Made by a program: the position numbers and the translations under genes. A stretch of 64,000 bases of DNA from assembly GCF_932526225.1 (NCBI RefSeq), contig NC_064038.1:10167070-10231069 (forward strand). Direction: 5' to 3'. This document shows, one piece after another, positions 1 to 12,806 of the stretch (positions are counted from its first letter, which is position 1; the number at the start of each line of letters is the position of its first letter). The notes beneath the pieces were generated by a model, which was given only the letters and a program-made list of their open reading frames with translations, searched no databases and was not told where the DNA came from. Origin of the DNA: Nematostella vectensis. Taxonomy: Eukaryota; Cnidaria; Anthozoa; Actiniaria; Edwardsiidae.

Positions 1-3000
1 GCCGAAGTCCATGGCATGCTCGATAGTGATAAAAAGACCAGGAAACGTGTTGATTGGTGTTTCAACAAGATTTTTGAGAGGATGGATAAAGACGTAAGAA
101 GAGTTTTGGTTATGATGTCGGTGTTTCCTGAAAGCTTCACTGTGTCTGATGCCACCATAGTCACCCAGGGCATAAAAGCTGAAGTTGTTGAGTTCTGTCT
201 CAAAAAGTAAGATAATCTATCTTCAAATTTCAGGTTGCATGGAATCTGTATTAAAGATTTCTTTTGTTTAGTTGCACGCATATGTTTTGGCTAGGGCTGG
301 ATCAGTTTTTTTATTATTTAAGAACCTCTGATAAGAATTAGTTATGTTATGGGTAAGTGGGTGGATAGTAAAGTAGGTAGAGAGAATACTGAATATTTTT
401 ACTATTGCCAACCTTTGTAAAAGATCACTTTGTAGCCAGTGGTTACGCCCGACAAGCTCGAGTTCTTGCCTCAAAATACTACGCTAGAAAAGTCAAAGAT
501 TTGGCGTGAATTCACGGTCAACAGGTCCCGGGAAACAGCAAAGGCCCATTTTAGCCGTCTCAGAATGCGATTCATGGAAAAAAATTTTTTCTGCAAAATT
601 AAAGTTTAAGAACTAATGATACAGGTTTTGCAAAAACCACAAAAAACAAACAGTGGTGTCAAATTTACCTTTACCAAGACCTTAAGAAGTTAGGTGTAAA
701 TAAGTTCAAATGAGTGATGGATTCGTTATCTTTCTCTTTTCTAAAATACATTTAATATTAATCTGCAGGTTGACCAACAAACACTGCTTCAGTCGTTATA
801 ATCCTGATACTAACGCATACACGCTCCATTCCGCTGTTCGCCTGTTTGGCACCAGGAAAGGAAATGATGATATCTACAGAGAGTTGTATTCCCTGTCAAG
901 GAAAAGGTTTATTGAACACTACATAGGGAAACTGGAATTGTACGACGGCAAATACTTCAGTAAGAATTCACAAGAAGCTGTCCAGGCGTACCGTCAGGCC
1001 AAGTGAGTATGTCAATTTTGTTTTGAGTGTACTTTAAGTAAATAGAAGCTCCCAAGAAGGCGCTTGTGTAGTTCAGAATACTTGGCAAAGCTTGTTCTAT
1101 GTGCATGTTGCACGTTAGTTCAAAAAACAGGGGCGGCCAGGATTTCTAAATGGGGGGGGGGGATGATGGCCTGATAGACGGCTTATAATTGATCCAGTGG
1201 TCCTTGGTAGGTCACTACATAGATCTTAAAATACTTCACGCTGAATTGGAATAGTCGCGTCAGCAAAGGCAAGCAGGTGAAGTCACATGGACAGTACCTC
1301 CCGTCCCTCCCCTGTATCCGCCCCTGAAAATACATGCAAAAAAACACCATCCGCTCATATGGGGGGGGGGGGGGGGGGGGGATACTGCCTTCCCACTCTT
1401 TCTAAAGGCTGGGGGGGTGGCACCACCCCTACCCATCCGCCGCCCAAGAAAATAGTGCATTGTTGTCCCAAGATAATATCTGTATTGTTCTTCGAACTGG
1501 TGCTGTTTCTGTTAACATTCACTTCCGGTCCCTGTCAGTGACAGACAGCTGGGCACGTGTTTCTGCCCGGACTTGTTTTTGAGTTCTAGATAATTCCGAA
1601 AACTCTAAGAAACTTACGTAGGAATAGGTCGGTGCGAAGAATTAGATCTTATGGAATTTTAAGTCACTACATTCTACAGGGGGAATAACTTCTCACCGCA
1701 AATATGTACTAATAGAATACAAGAATACAAGTTGAGTTCTCTTTCTTTGAATACGAGCTCAAGAGACAACCTGGAAACGCGACACCATCTGTGAAGGTTT
1801 TCTATAGGCACAACATACGCGCTATAGGCTTTCAAATGTCATCTCTCTCAATAAATAACAGCACCCCTTGTGTTGCTTTGCTCTTTTTAGATACAACATC
1901 CGCCAGATCATCGAGTGGTGTGTCTGGGAGAATAAGCCTCCCTTAGACCCCGCCCTCAAACTTCAGTGCATCGATACCTTCATAGATAGTGCATTGTTTC
2001 TGATTAAGATGATGTCAACAGAGGAGTTTCGCACCCAGTTTTTGCTGCTCGCCAATCAGTGTGAATCAAATGCCAAACGACAAAGCGCCTTGTTTGTCTA
2101 CCAAGGGGCCATGAATGTCATCAGTTGCACATGCTATCCCAATATCTGCCCGACTTGGTTGCTTCTTGCCCTGCACTATTTTGAAAAAGCTCGTGAACTG
2201 AACATAGAGACAATGAAGTGTAGTGAGCGGTGATTCTTAAGAGCAAAGGTGCTTTGGCTTGTTTCGCGGGGAAGATGTTTGGTACGGAAAGGAAACACCG
2301 ACATCGGCTTGCAGCAAATTGAAAAAGGACTGGGTATTCTCCGGGCTGAAGACAACCCAAAGAGGTCCAAGAAATCGACAGGGAAAGATCCCAAAGATAA
2401 ATTATTGAAAGCCGTCTGCTTAGCATACTTGGCAGGTGAGGTTAACCGTTATGCAGAAAGAGGGCAGATGGACAGGCAGTTAGACGGAAACACAGAGAAA
2501 CAGACGTGACTGAAAGGCAGAGCCAGACAGACAAACAAACAGATAGCGACCTATCAAGACCCCGTTCCAACGTTTTTGTTACTGATACGGGTATCGTCCA
2601 CATAACGCCAAAACAATGACGATTTGAAAACGATATCCAGAGTAGAACAATTTGAAAACGATACCCTTTCGCTTCCGTGGGGACGGACGAAAACGGAACC
2701 TTTCGAAAACGATGGCGTGACAACTCTAGGGTCTAAGAGACAAGACAAACTGAAAAACAGCGATTCCATGCACGTTCTCTCAAGTTTCATTTGCTTTTGC
2801 CTTTTCAGTCTCCATCAAGTGTCGTTCCGAGGCAATCGAGATTCTACAAAACAAAGTCATTCACATTTGTGAGCAAGCCTTGGGAGCGCATCCTGTGACT
2901 GCCACAATGTACGACTACATAGGCATGATCTACTATGAACAAGGGAGGCTCAACGAGGCTTTTCAGTACCTCCAGAAAGCCCTGGAGTACAGGAGAAAAG

Positions 3001-3535
3001 TCTTAGGGGAACACCGTGATACCGCACGCACTCTGTATGAGCTAGGCGCTACTCTGTCTGCCCAAGGTAAGGAACCAAGAGATGAGGAATCTTCCCTGGA
3101 AACACACATTAACGAAATCTCTTGATGAGTTTTTACTGGGCACGTACAGTATAAGGTGGCCTGATTTATCAGACGGCACGTGATCGTTCGTTTCACTTAC
3201 TCTTTCTTTTCGAGGAAGTGAAACGAACGATCACGTGCCGTCTGATAAATCAGGCTAAGTATAGTGATGTACAAATGTATATTTAATTCCCAGCAAGCGT
3301 TATGCCCCCGGAAATGAACCAGGAGCAGAACCTGGCATCCCTGAAATACCTGGAACAAGCTCTGGTCATGCAGCAGCGTGTCTTGGACACCCCTGAAGAG
3401 ATAAGGATCACATGCCAGGAACTTGCCGTGGTGCTGACTGCTCTGCAAAGGTACGAAGTAGCCCAATGCTACATGGATAAAATCAAAGAGTGCCAGCCTA
3501 AACTCAGGAAGATACCGCAATGTGTGATTCCATAA
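1..3535 (+). CDS. NB-ARC-type STAND protein with TPR repeats, 3' part
   Basis: Five exons read by splice sites and phase: 1-206, 769-1002, 1891-2435, 2809-3066, 3294-3535. The 5' end is outside the window. The first two exons look like the winged-helix part that follows an NB-ARC ATPase (a hydrophobic stretch ending SVFPESFT, then YTLHSAVRLF). The later exons are helical and contain tetratricopeptide-like repeats, clearest in exon 4 (MYDYIGMIYYEQGRLNEAF, then LQKALEYRRKVLGE). Such NB-ARC/TPR proteins are numerous in cnidarians and are thought to be innate-immunity or signalling switches; that role is inferred, not shown. The reading frame spans about 494 residues here but is broken by a TGA at 2231-2233 (codon 261 of the visible frame). 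The same frame continues on both sides as good protein, so this is either a real nonsense allele, a pseudogene, or a base error. The hand-built model is strong apart from that codon. Confidence 0.75.
1128..1326. mobile_element. MITE with CAGGGGCGG-type terminal inverted repeats
   Basis: The element starts CAGGGGCGGCCAGG and ends CCTGTATCCGCCCCTG, so the ends are an imperfect inverted repeat about 200 bp apart. It lies in intron 2 of the NB-ARC/TPR gene. Similar ends recur through the window (15240, 17023, 18682, 30265, 39078, 39570, 40821). No coding capacity. CAGGGGCG-type ends resemble hAT elements, which is an inference. A run of about 21 G lies just downstream, near 1360-1380. Confidence 0.6.
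3159..3255. repeat. Perfect 40-bp hairpin in the last intron of the NB-ARC/TPR gene
   Basis: Bases 3159-3198 are the exact reverse complement of 3216-3255, with a 17-base loop. The downstream arm ends 38 bases before the exon that starts at 3294. No target-site duplication was clear. It could be a very small foldback transposon or an RNA hairpin. Confidence 0.9.
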
Positions 3536-3889
3536 AAAAAATCCATAACACCATCCTTTGACTATCTCTCTCCATACAGTCTGTTTTCTAAAAGTAGATA
3601 GACTTTATGATGTCCTAGGGCACTATCTCAATATGCTAATAGCCAACTTACGCTGTTCTGGGCGCAGCATGTGAGATGAAAGATAAGACTGCAAAGCAGT
3701 TTGAAAGCCTCGATAATTGGTAGTTGTGTTTCATTATAACTCTTTTAAAGAGCCATATTTTGATATAGATTCATATTTTATTTTGCAATCTTTTGTAGAG
3801 AAATTGCTAGTACAAGATGTAAATAATTTTAAGCTAAGCTAAATTTTTAAATTAAACATTAAAATGTTGAAAATATATGACTGGGACAG

Positions 3890-3895
3890 AATAAA
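3890..3895 (+). terminator. Candidate poly(A) signal AATAAA of the NB-ARC/TPR gene
   Basis: AATAAA lies about 355 bases after the stop codon, followed by T-rich sequence. Position fits a 3' UTR end, but other AT-rich hexamers are nearby. Confidence 0.35.
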
Positions 3896-4239
3896 TGGTC
3901 TGCACATTCTTATTTGTTTTTATGATGATGAGTGCTTTTTTTCATGAGTTTTTTTTTTTTTTCATGCTATCTTGTAAACATTTGTGGGCTCTTGAATCAC
4001 ATTTTTCCTCTGGAAGGAGGGGTAGTGAAGTGGTTTTGGTGTGATCATACACTTGTCCTATCACTTAGGGTGTAAAATTTACCTTTTTTCTTTACAGGGC
4101 AAAATTGGTTATATTCCAGGGCCTACTATTAAGGGTGTCTGGAGCTTGTTACGGACGAGAAATAAATTTATTCGATCACAGAACTTCATATGAAATTATA
4201 TTCTATGATTTGCTGTTAAAATTCAATGCTCGCAAGCTT

Positions 4240-4375
4240 ATAAGAACTCGTTTTTCTGTAGGACAATAAAAGAATGGAACAAGCTGCCCCGCCTTACCCT
4301 GGATTCCACTAGTGCAGATATTTTTAGAGAACATTATAGGGGGGGAGGGGCTAAGTATTGGGCAAATGGCTAGAA
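4240..4375 (+). mobile_element. Remnant of a non-LTR retrotransposon reverse transcriptase C-terminus
   Basis: One frame reads YKNSFFCRTIKEWNKLP followed by a serine- and phenylalanine-containing tail. The pattern SFF-RT-WN-LP is typical of the extreme C-terminus of LINE reverse transcriptase ORFs. There is no intact ORF upstream, so this is a short decayed fragment. Confidence 0.5.
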
Positions 4376-5106
4376 AAACAAAAAAAAATCAAATTTGCCT
4401 TGACACAGACCACATTTCATGTTCTGTATTTTTTTTCGAACTAAGTAATAAGATTAGATCTAGACTAACTCCTCTACAAACAACGTCATGGTAATAGTTT
4501 GCAAACGTTGGCCTTGATATCAGCCCTTATTTCCTCTCTCCCCAGTCACCCCATGCCATTTTTATGCATTTGCTGTACCCACACCCACCTTTAAAAACAC
4601 CCACATTGGTACTATTGTGAAAACGAGTGGCCTTCATATTAGCCCCCTATTACCTCCTCCCCCAGTCACACTGCCTGTACCCACCCTAGCGAATATCATC
4701 TTACAACATCACATGACACAGATGTCGGAACATGAGACAGGGTAACAAAGAATCCGTGATAGATCAGGGATAGACCCCGATTGCTTCCATGGGTTCAACA
4801 AAATCACACTTTTTGAGCAAAAGATGCTTCTTGAAAGAACCATTCTTTAGTGACAGACAACCCATGGTAATAAAAGTACTGGTGAAAGTATGTGGGCTTT
4901 TATCAAAAAGGAAATTTGGTACCTATTGCATGCAGAGAGGGCATGCACAACCCCACCCCCAGCCGCCGAAGATATTCTGGCACATGGCGTTATGACAAAA
5001 TGGAACAAGCACAATAATCAAAGGTGAAAATATGCAATTTATAGTTTTACTGCAATCAAAGGGACCCTTATCAAGAAATGCAGCACTTTTGGTGGCATAG
5101 CAGTTG

Positions 5107-5261
5107 TTAAAAGGGCTTTGTCACCACTTTACTTCCGGAGGGCTCTAAATTATCAGTCACATGCTATAAATTATCAGTCACATCCTCAAAGAAACTTGCA
5201 ATAGACAGACTGCTTTTACAATTTTTCAACTGGAAGTAAACTGGTGACATTGCCGCTTTAA
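5107..5261. mobile_element. TTAA-flanked MITE, shortened copy
   Basis: The left end reads TTAA then sequence with TTTGTCACCACTTTACTTCC; the right end reads AAGTAAACTGGTGACAT and closes with TTAA. Internal sequence matches the copies at 7649-7898 and 32358-32611. A piggyBac-like TTAA target is possible. Confidence 0.65.
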
Positions 5262-5906
5262 TTAATCTAGCAATATTCAAACTCTTTGCAAACCACTTCT
5301 GAAAAGAAGTACCTATCCTCTCTTCATAATGTTAATTTGTTTTCATTTAAAACAATGTAATAATTGTCATAATATACACAATTGTTGTATATCCCCTTTT
5401 AAGTTCAGTGATATTCAATTTTGCAACAGCATAATATATTCTTCTTCACTTCTTGAAATTTTCTGAAAAATAAAATGGGATTATGTTTATAAGACATAAT
5501 CATAGTATGTAAGACCAATTATAATATATTTAGACCAATTTTGATAATAATGACTTTATAATAATGATAATGATGAAATTCACAGTTTATTGAAAAGTAA
5601 AACCTCTGTACAAAAATGTATTAGATGTCACCTATTTCAGAAGCAAACTTTTTTCTTTAAAATGAAAAAAGTTTAAAATATATTGAAAATAAAATCAAAA
5701 CCAAATAATTAGGCAAGGTACACAAACCTTCTTTGATGATACACAAAAAAATAGTTGTGATAAAAATGTGATATCATTGTAATTATCAGATAACGATTAG
5801 CTAAAAATCAACTTTGTGCTAACAAAACCACAAAGTTGTGGTCAACGTTAAGAATTGAAAAATACCCACCATCCCCCCATAATATCCCACTGTTTCTAGC
5901 ACCCAG

Positions 5907-8900
5907 TCATGAAGCAGAAACTGAGGTGAGTAAATCCAAGGCTTTGTCACTATCATTCTCAGCAGCCTTTAGTGCTGTGTGAATTTGTTCCTTTTGAAAA
6001 CCAAGCTCCTTGAATGCCTTGCACAATTCTAGAAACTCTAAAGCCTAAAGGAGGAAAACAAATTCAGTTACATTATGCTTGATCATCAAAAAGTCTTTTT
6101 TTCTTGTCACCTAACTTTTCTTTCTTCGGTCTCCAATGATTTCTAAAAAGCTCTATTCTGCCACCAATATAGCATACTTAAAACATTCTTCTTGTAAACT
6201 ATATGGCACCATGTTGTGTCTTACATTATATAGCAGCCCATATAAGAACACTTTACAATTCTTGGTAGTCAGCCCACATTCATTTTTTCTTTAGTTAGAC
6301 ACAAATAACCATGTAGTACCATGCACACCCGATACAGGAGAATAAGAGAGCTTCCAAAATGACTATGATAAGCTTTGTGTATCAATTGTCTCCCAATGTA
6401 TGCCCCAGAGATCTAGCGAGCTGGGTTTTGTTACATTCTGGCTCCCACAGATTAATCATCAAAGTCATTTGATTTATCAAATGCAGCCAAAAAGTCTCTT
6501 TTGGGCATGCACGCATAGGGAGGGCTCTGCACCCTCTAGCAGCTCCAAATCCTTCATTTTTTTAGTATCGAACACCAATTAGAGACATAAGGGTTGTGTT
6601 GGGCATGGAACCCAAAAGGAAAAATTCTGTATTATGTTCACATGACATCATTAGGCAGTACAAAGAGAAGATAAGTACAATGACTGTGTTATATAATAGG
6701 AGGCCTGGCTCCTCAAAACAATGCTATGTTCGCTTGTCATAGATAGGAATGAATTTATTTGACATTTTGATTCATAAATTTAATCATGGAACTTAGCGAT
6801 CGTCTCCAAATGACGAGTGGTCATAGCAGGGTCCTAAGGAGCCAGGCCTCCAACACAGTGCTGAAAATAAAATTTCTAATGAATTCTGTCCGCCAAATAA
6901 ATAAACTTCTTTTGCTCGTAATCCAGGCTACAGGCCTGCAACCTTACACTTCGTGATGCCAAAATTTCGCGATTTTGAGATGGCAACAGATATTTTGGGT
7001 TTTGTGATTTGGGGATAATAAAATCAAGCAAACAAAGTGGAATTAAAACAGCTGTAATCATCAAAACTGTAACAATTTGTAACAAAAAGATGTGTGGGCT
7101 AAATAAAGTTTAATAAAAACCTATAAATACAAGTCCAACTCAACCCCTTAACGTACTATATGACTAAGATGACTAAATAGACAAGGTGCTAAAAAGGTGT
7201 AAAGCTCATTAAAGGGCCAATATTCCCCCGAAGGCTTCTTGTGTACTCACTTAATTTTCGTGCATCCTAATTTTCGCAACACTTAATTTTAGCATCACTT
7301 TATTTTCACAAATATTTTAAAATCTTGAAATTTGCTAAATTAGAGTGACATGAAAATTAAGTGTAATAAGGTATGTGATAACTGTCACACTCACATTACT
7401 TGGTACAGAATGAACTCACCTTTGGTTTATCATAATTATTACACTCCATGGCTATTTCCACGTCATCACCATCATGGCCAGCCTCGGAGAGTTCCTCCAC
7501 GGCCACCAGGTAGTCAATTACCTGATGAGTATGGATAACATAGTGGTTTTAACATGCCAGACTACCAAACCCAGGGGCTTAATAACCACTCCCAAGCCAT
7601 CAAATGTTCACATTATTTCTTTGTGTTTCTGTTTATAATTGATTTGTGTTAGTTATTGTCACCAGTTTACTTCTGGAGGTCCGACGGAAACCTCAGCTGT
7701 TAAAAGACAAAAGAATCTATTAGAATCCGAGATATTTAACAAGCCATCCGCTCTAAATTATCAATCACATCCTCAAAGAGACTTCCAATAGACACACTGC
7801 TTTCACAATTCTGAAATATTTATCGTGTTTTCCGTTAAAAATAATCGGATATTGTTACGTAATCCACCGGAAGTAAACTGGTGACAATGCGGCTTTAACT
7901 TCATTTCATCTTTAGCTGCTTGCTATTAAAATTGATATGGAGAGTTTGGTGAGAGATTGAAATGACCACACTTATCTCCAACCCATTGGCTAATGGGACG
8001 GTTGTGATGATGTAGAAGTTGAAAAAAACAGTTCATGAAGATGTGGATGTGGGTTTTTTTACTCCCCCACCTAAATGTGTCATCAGGGAAAGGCAAAGAA
8101 TGACAGTCTCATGCATCTTTCCCATTTTGTGGTCAGGGAGAGGGGGGGAAATCACCAAACTCAACTAGAAGGATCACTCTAATGAAAGAAGAAGTAACCA
8201 TCTGCAATCTGGACAAGAAACCAAAGGGAAAATGGACTGAAACTACGGCAAAATAATGGAATAGAAAGCAAATTTTTCAGCGCTTACTAATCTGCTAGAA
8301 TTTTTTTTGCCATAAAGGGCTTATTTCCATTGAAAGGTTTTATATTTTTGCCCTTGTCTGAAATGAAGGCCACAGCCATTTCTGGAGTTTATTTTGCCTT
8401 GAATTTGCCATGCAAAAAGTCATGTGACTTCTTAGTGCAAGTCCCCTATTGAAAAGCATAATGAAAAGCTATCCTTTCATTCTGAGGCATTATTGGTTTA
8501 ACCTAAAACTGTGGCTACTGTGCTTATATGATGCCCAATAAGATGACGTCAAGACTCACCTCTCTGTCTTTCTCTCCAAGTCTATGCACAGCTCTTGCAA
8601 CCCTAGGTTTTGGGAAACCCATGATTGATATATAGTTAACCAACTCTTTCTCTCTACTTTCAAGCAGTGGCAATGGATTTGGTAGACTGGACTGGTCGCT
8701 AGGAGAGGGATGTGATGGATAGGAGGCAGGAGGGAGGGGAGAGGAATGTTGCTTCACCCTTTCCTAAAATAAACAATAGAAACAAAATTAGTAAAAATGT
8801 TCCTTTAAGGGTTATTTCCCACTCTTGTGGTTAAACAACAAAGGTTTTCAAGGCGCCTTGAAATGATATCCTCCCCTTGCTGTAATGACATTACAACCCT

Positions 8901-11900
8901 TTCGCCAATAATCTTCTTCTCCTATGTGAAGATTTAACTTAAGTCCCTTTCTTTAAACTGACTCTCTAGTAATTTTCTGGTATCCCCTCTCCTCCAATGA
9001 ATTCTCACCAGCAGCTACCGCTGCCTGCATTACTATGTGGTCACCAAGGGTCAATTTACAAAGTTCCATCTGCAAACTCTTTTCCATCAATCAAAAGACT
9101 GATGTCATGCACAAGCAACTTCAAAAGGGCTCCAAATTTTGATGCTTGTAAAGAAAGCAAATACTCTTCATGCAAACATGGGCTTGATGAAAGAATATTT
9201 GCACTCCATTGAGCATTAGCACTCAATAAAAAGTTAGAGACTTTATCTGGGGTAGCTGTGTATGAATTCAAACCCACTTTGATGAGGATGTCTAGGGAAG
9301 TAAGGCTCGTTTAACATCCCCATGTCTCTACTATTTTCATCTGTGATATTGATTGCTGTAAAGAGGACACAATCCTTCTGGGTTATGGCGCAGGTCAGGC
9401 ACACCTTGGCTGTTTTCAGTTTTTAAAGTGCACCTCCCTAAATTTAGCAACTCATGTTTGTTTGTGGGAAAGAGGTTGACCATTTCCTGGGCTTAACTTA
9501 TTCAACACAAGCCATGCCCATGCAGATGGTGGTAGTCCCTGCTTATGTCTAGCTGCTAATCAAAACAGCTTTCTACTATTCTTACCTGAGCCCTTGGGTG
9601 TGGCACAGGTGGAGCCATCCGCCTGGGTTTAAGCACTGGTGGTCCCTGCTGCTCCAATAAGGACCCTTGATTGGACTCTAGAGATCCTTGCAAAGGTGTA
9701 AGCATTCGCCTGGGTTTTGGTATTGGTTTGTTATCCTCAGATGAACTACTAGGGATTGGAGGGGGGAATTGTAATGGCGGAAGCCTACCAGGCTGTGTCG
9801 GATAAGCAGTTATATTATTATCACTAGAAGCAACCGTATTATTCACCGAAGGTGTCCCAACCATGCTTCTAGGTCTGTTATATGTCTTTGGTGGCAACTT
9901 GGGTGGAGAAGTTCCATTGTTAATATCAACTAGCATTGGTGCTGGTTGGGCTGGTGCACCATGGCGGGAATATTTATTATACTCAGAAATACCCCATGAA
10001 TGCGACATATTATACCCTGCATTTCTCAAAGGTGGGCCAGTACCTACTGAGCCAGTTTCATTACCATCCGCCAGATTCACGAGCTGATTACTTGAAAGGT
10101 CAGGAACTGACTTAGATAGGCTTGTAGTGAGGTTTGTATTGTTCTGGTGGCCTATGGTACCAAGAGGTGTATTATCTGGAAGATAGGTAGGTACTGCGGC
10201 AGTGCCATAAACCATTTGCTGAGAATTTGCCAACTGGTGGTTAATCCCACTTGAAGAAGAGAGGTAACTGGTTTCAGTCGCAACCCCATAAGCTGTTTGT
10301 GGAACACTTGTTGATTCAAAGTTTAATCCACTAGAAGTTGATTTAGAAGGGAGGTAACTAGGCGTTGTTGAGGCCGCATAGGCCATTTGGGGAACACTTG
10401 TCGACAGAGAGTTTAACACACTAGAAGTTGCTGCTACTGTACTAGTAAATGATGCTTGTTGCCCTGTTGTTGCAGAACAACCTGTTTGAACTACAGTAAC
10501 ACTCGGCTGGGAAACGGACAGCAGAACATCTTTAAGCTCATCAAGATCATTTATTGTCTGAAGTTCTACGAGCTCAAAAGGAGTTGATGTGTTATTTTCA
10601 AAGTCTGCCAGATCAAAAGAGTTTCTTCCACCCAAGCTGCTGTTCCTGGAATGTCCATGTCCAGTCACAGTAGTTGGTTCTAATATGTCTGTAGAAAACG
10701 CCAAGTTCGGTGTGGCTAAAGGAGGTCCCTCATTTGATTGATTGTCTAAAGCTTTGGCTTGTTCATTTTCTTCTTCCTCTTGGAATTTCTTTGCTTTTAT
10801 TTTTTCAGCCTTTGCAATGACTTCATGCTCCAGTCCAAAGTCATACTAAAAAAGAGAGTTTTGGTGAGATATTTTGATAAAGTAGGGCTGAATGCAGATT
10901 ATACATCAAGTATTTTTTTAGCTTTAAAGGCCTATCAAAATAGACATTCATCTCCCTAAAAAATACTGTCTCAACCGATGCATGCCTACAGGCATGATAG
11001 AGGTTGAATTAGTCGCTAAAATACACACCAGGCCTGTAGCCAGAATCAAATTCTACTGAGGCAAAGCTAGCCACTAGATGATGAGGTGTTTTATCTCATA
11101 CTTTTCAACTGTGAAACACTAAACATCAAAATTTTATCAAGATGAAAGCCTCACTTGTCTCATGCTGGCTACGGCCCTGCATACTGCATTTGAGCAAAAT
11201 TTGCGAAAACATAGAAAAAGTTTCAATTTTAATCATTTTTTTCTTCTGACAGACTGATTTGTGAAAACATAGAAAAAGTTTCAATTTTAATTATTTTTTT
11301 TCTTCTGACAGACTCATTTGTGAAAATATAGAAAAAGTTTAAATTTTAATCTCTTTTTCTTATTCTGACAAGGCATCTAACATGATGTGGGGAAAGTTAC
11401 CAAATTTAATGAAAAAATTCGGGAGGAAGGTTGTGGACCAAAATCTGGAAAAAAATTACAAATTTTGCATTGTTATATCTATTAAGCATCAATATCAACC
11501 ATTTTTTATTTACTTGCAGGTAAAAGATATGTGATATATACCAACTGTAGTCATCAATTTTTATCTATATAATAAACAGAATTAAATAGTTTGAATTCAT
11601 TTATATGTTCTACAATAAAGTTGCTTCAATACTCAATATTAATCATAGCAAAATGAAGAGTTAGCAAAGTACCACTTATTTCCCTCGCTTCTTCAGTACC
11701 ATTGTTATTGAGTGTAAAAGCAGGGCTGAGTAATTTTCAAGGCAATGAGACACATTTTACAAAGAAGACATGTCTTTGCATATAAGACACACTTTACAAA
11801 AGCACAAGTCTTTACATAAAAGACACGTATTACATATCATATAAGACACGTCCTTGCAAATAAGACAAGTCTTACTATATAAACAAGTTCAGATACTTCT

Positions 11901-12806
11901 GTAATGAATTAAATTCTAAGTTATAATTAAGTTTGCCATTGTTTGAGAATAATCATTTTAATATGGAGGTTTTATTCAAGCAATTGGCCATTCCAGCTAA
12001 AAGCATGCGCGCGCACTCACCATGGGAACCTACCTCAACTACCAGCATGCAGCGTGTGCTTCGTTTGATGTAAGCTTAAAAAAGCGCGCGCTGCATTCTG
12101 GTAGTTGAGGTAGGTTTCTATGGTTATGTGCGCACAAACTTATAGCTGGAATGGCCTATTATAACTGGTAAACATGTATGGACACTGATTTTAAAAATCT
12201 TTAGTGAGGAAACAAGGAAGCATTCTTGAGTCGTTGTGAATTTATTAAATGTCCATATATTTCCTCCCTGTCACATAAATATTCAATATTTGGCACCCTC
12301 CCCCCCCCCCCCCCCCCCACCCTGTCAACCCCTATCCCATATTATATTGTTTATGGGCTTAGGGTGTAAGCTCAGGTAAAGATAAATCACACCACTCACC
12401 GTCAAGCTAAGGATCTCTGATGGATCTTTTAAATGAAACCCAACCGGCAGAGCAACCTGTGAAAAAATTCCATGCCGCAGTTTTAATAGAATCAATCAGC
12501 TGTATATATTCGGCATTTCTTTCTTGCATATCGCTGACATAAAAAGTAGGGACGCGTTCAGACGAAAGATAATATGTTATCAATGGGTTTTCTCGGTTCT
12601 TATTTGATTTACCTTTGCTGGTGGCTGAAAACTTGGTCCCACCTTGACTTCTATACCATCTAATGCGCTGATATCGCTATAATCTATGGAATCCGAGCAA
12701 AACAGCGGTCAGGAAAAAAGGAACGGCAAATATAATCGCCCAAATATTCCGTGTAAACACAATACTTACGACTCCCAGCTTTGCGAAACGTCTTTTGAAA
12801 AGCCAT
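5907..12806 (-). CDS. UBAP1: Ubiquitin-associated protein 1, ESCRT-I subunit
   Basis: Seven coding exons on the minus strand: 12770-12806, 12613-12683, 12400-12456, 9586-10845, 8560-8763, 7420-7521, 5907-6044. All phases agree, giving 622 residues (human UBAP1 is about 502). Residues about 15-75 form the UMA domain (FQPPAKVALPVGFHL, then YDFGLEHEVIAKAEKIK), which docks UBAP1 into ESCRT-I. The large exon 4 encodes a low-complexity Ser/Thr/Pro linker with three related repeats and several PPKLPPK and KPRRM proline/arginine motifs. It also holds the acidic LQTINDLDELKDVL segment known from the family. The last three exons encode the C-terminal solenoid of overlapping UBA domains (MGFPKPRVARAVHRLG; LGFQKEQIHTALKAAEND), which binds ubiquitinated cargo on endosomes. 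ATG at 12806 is the first in frame; the gene is head-to-head with a tetraspanin, about 500 bp away. Introns hold one TTAA MITE (7649) and one foldback (11986). Confidence 0.93.
7649..7898. mobile_element. TTAA-type MITE copy in a UBAP1 intron
   Basis: Ends carry TTGTCACCAGTTTACTTC and its reverse complement, closing with GCGGCTTTAA. Internal sequence is nearly the reverse complement of the copy at 32358-32611. About 250 bp, no ORF. Confidence 0.7.
11197..11374. repeat. Three tandem copies of a roughly 60-bp unit
   Basis: The phrase GAAAACATAGAAAAAGTTTC and its T-rich follow-up ending TTCTGACAGACT recur three times with small changes. It lies in the UBAP1 intron between 10846 and 12399. A looser array of AGACAC/AAGTCTT phrases follows at about 11750-11880. 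Confidence 0.75.
11986..12156. repeat. Foldback (MITE-like) element in a UBAP1 intron
   Basis: The ends are GGCCATTCCAGCTA and TAGCTGGAATGGCC. Almost the whole element folds: about 75-base arms with several mismatches, including a shared CCTACCTCAACTACCAG core, around a short AT-rich loop. Arms are rich in CGCGC. Confidence 0.8.

Larger units (their letters stand above)
3536..5906. other. Intergenic region between NB-ARC/TPR gene and UBAP1
   Basis: AT-rich sequence between two convergent genes. It holds a candidate poly(A) signal (3890), a LINE-derived fragment (about 4240-4375) and one TTAA-flanked MITE (5107-5261). I see no further gene. Confidence 0.6.
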
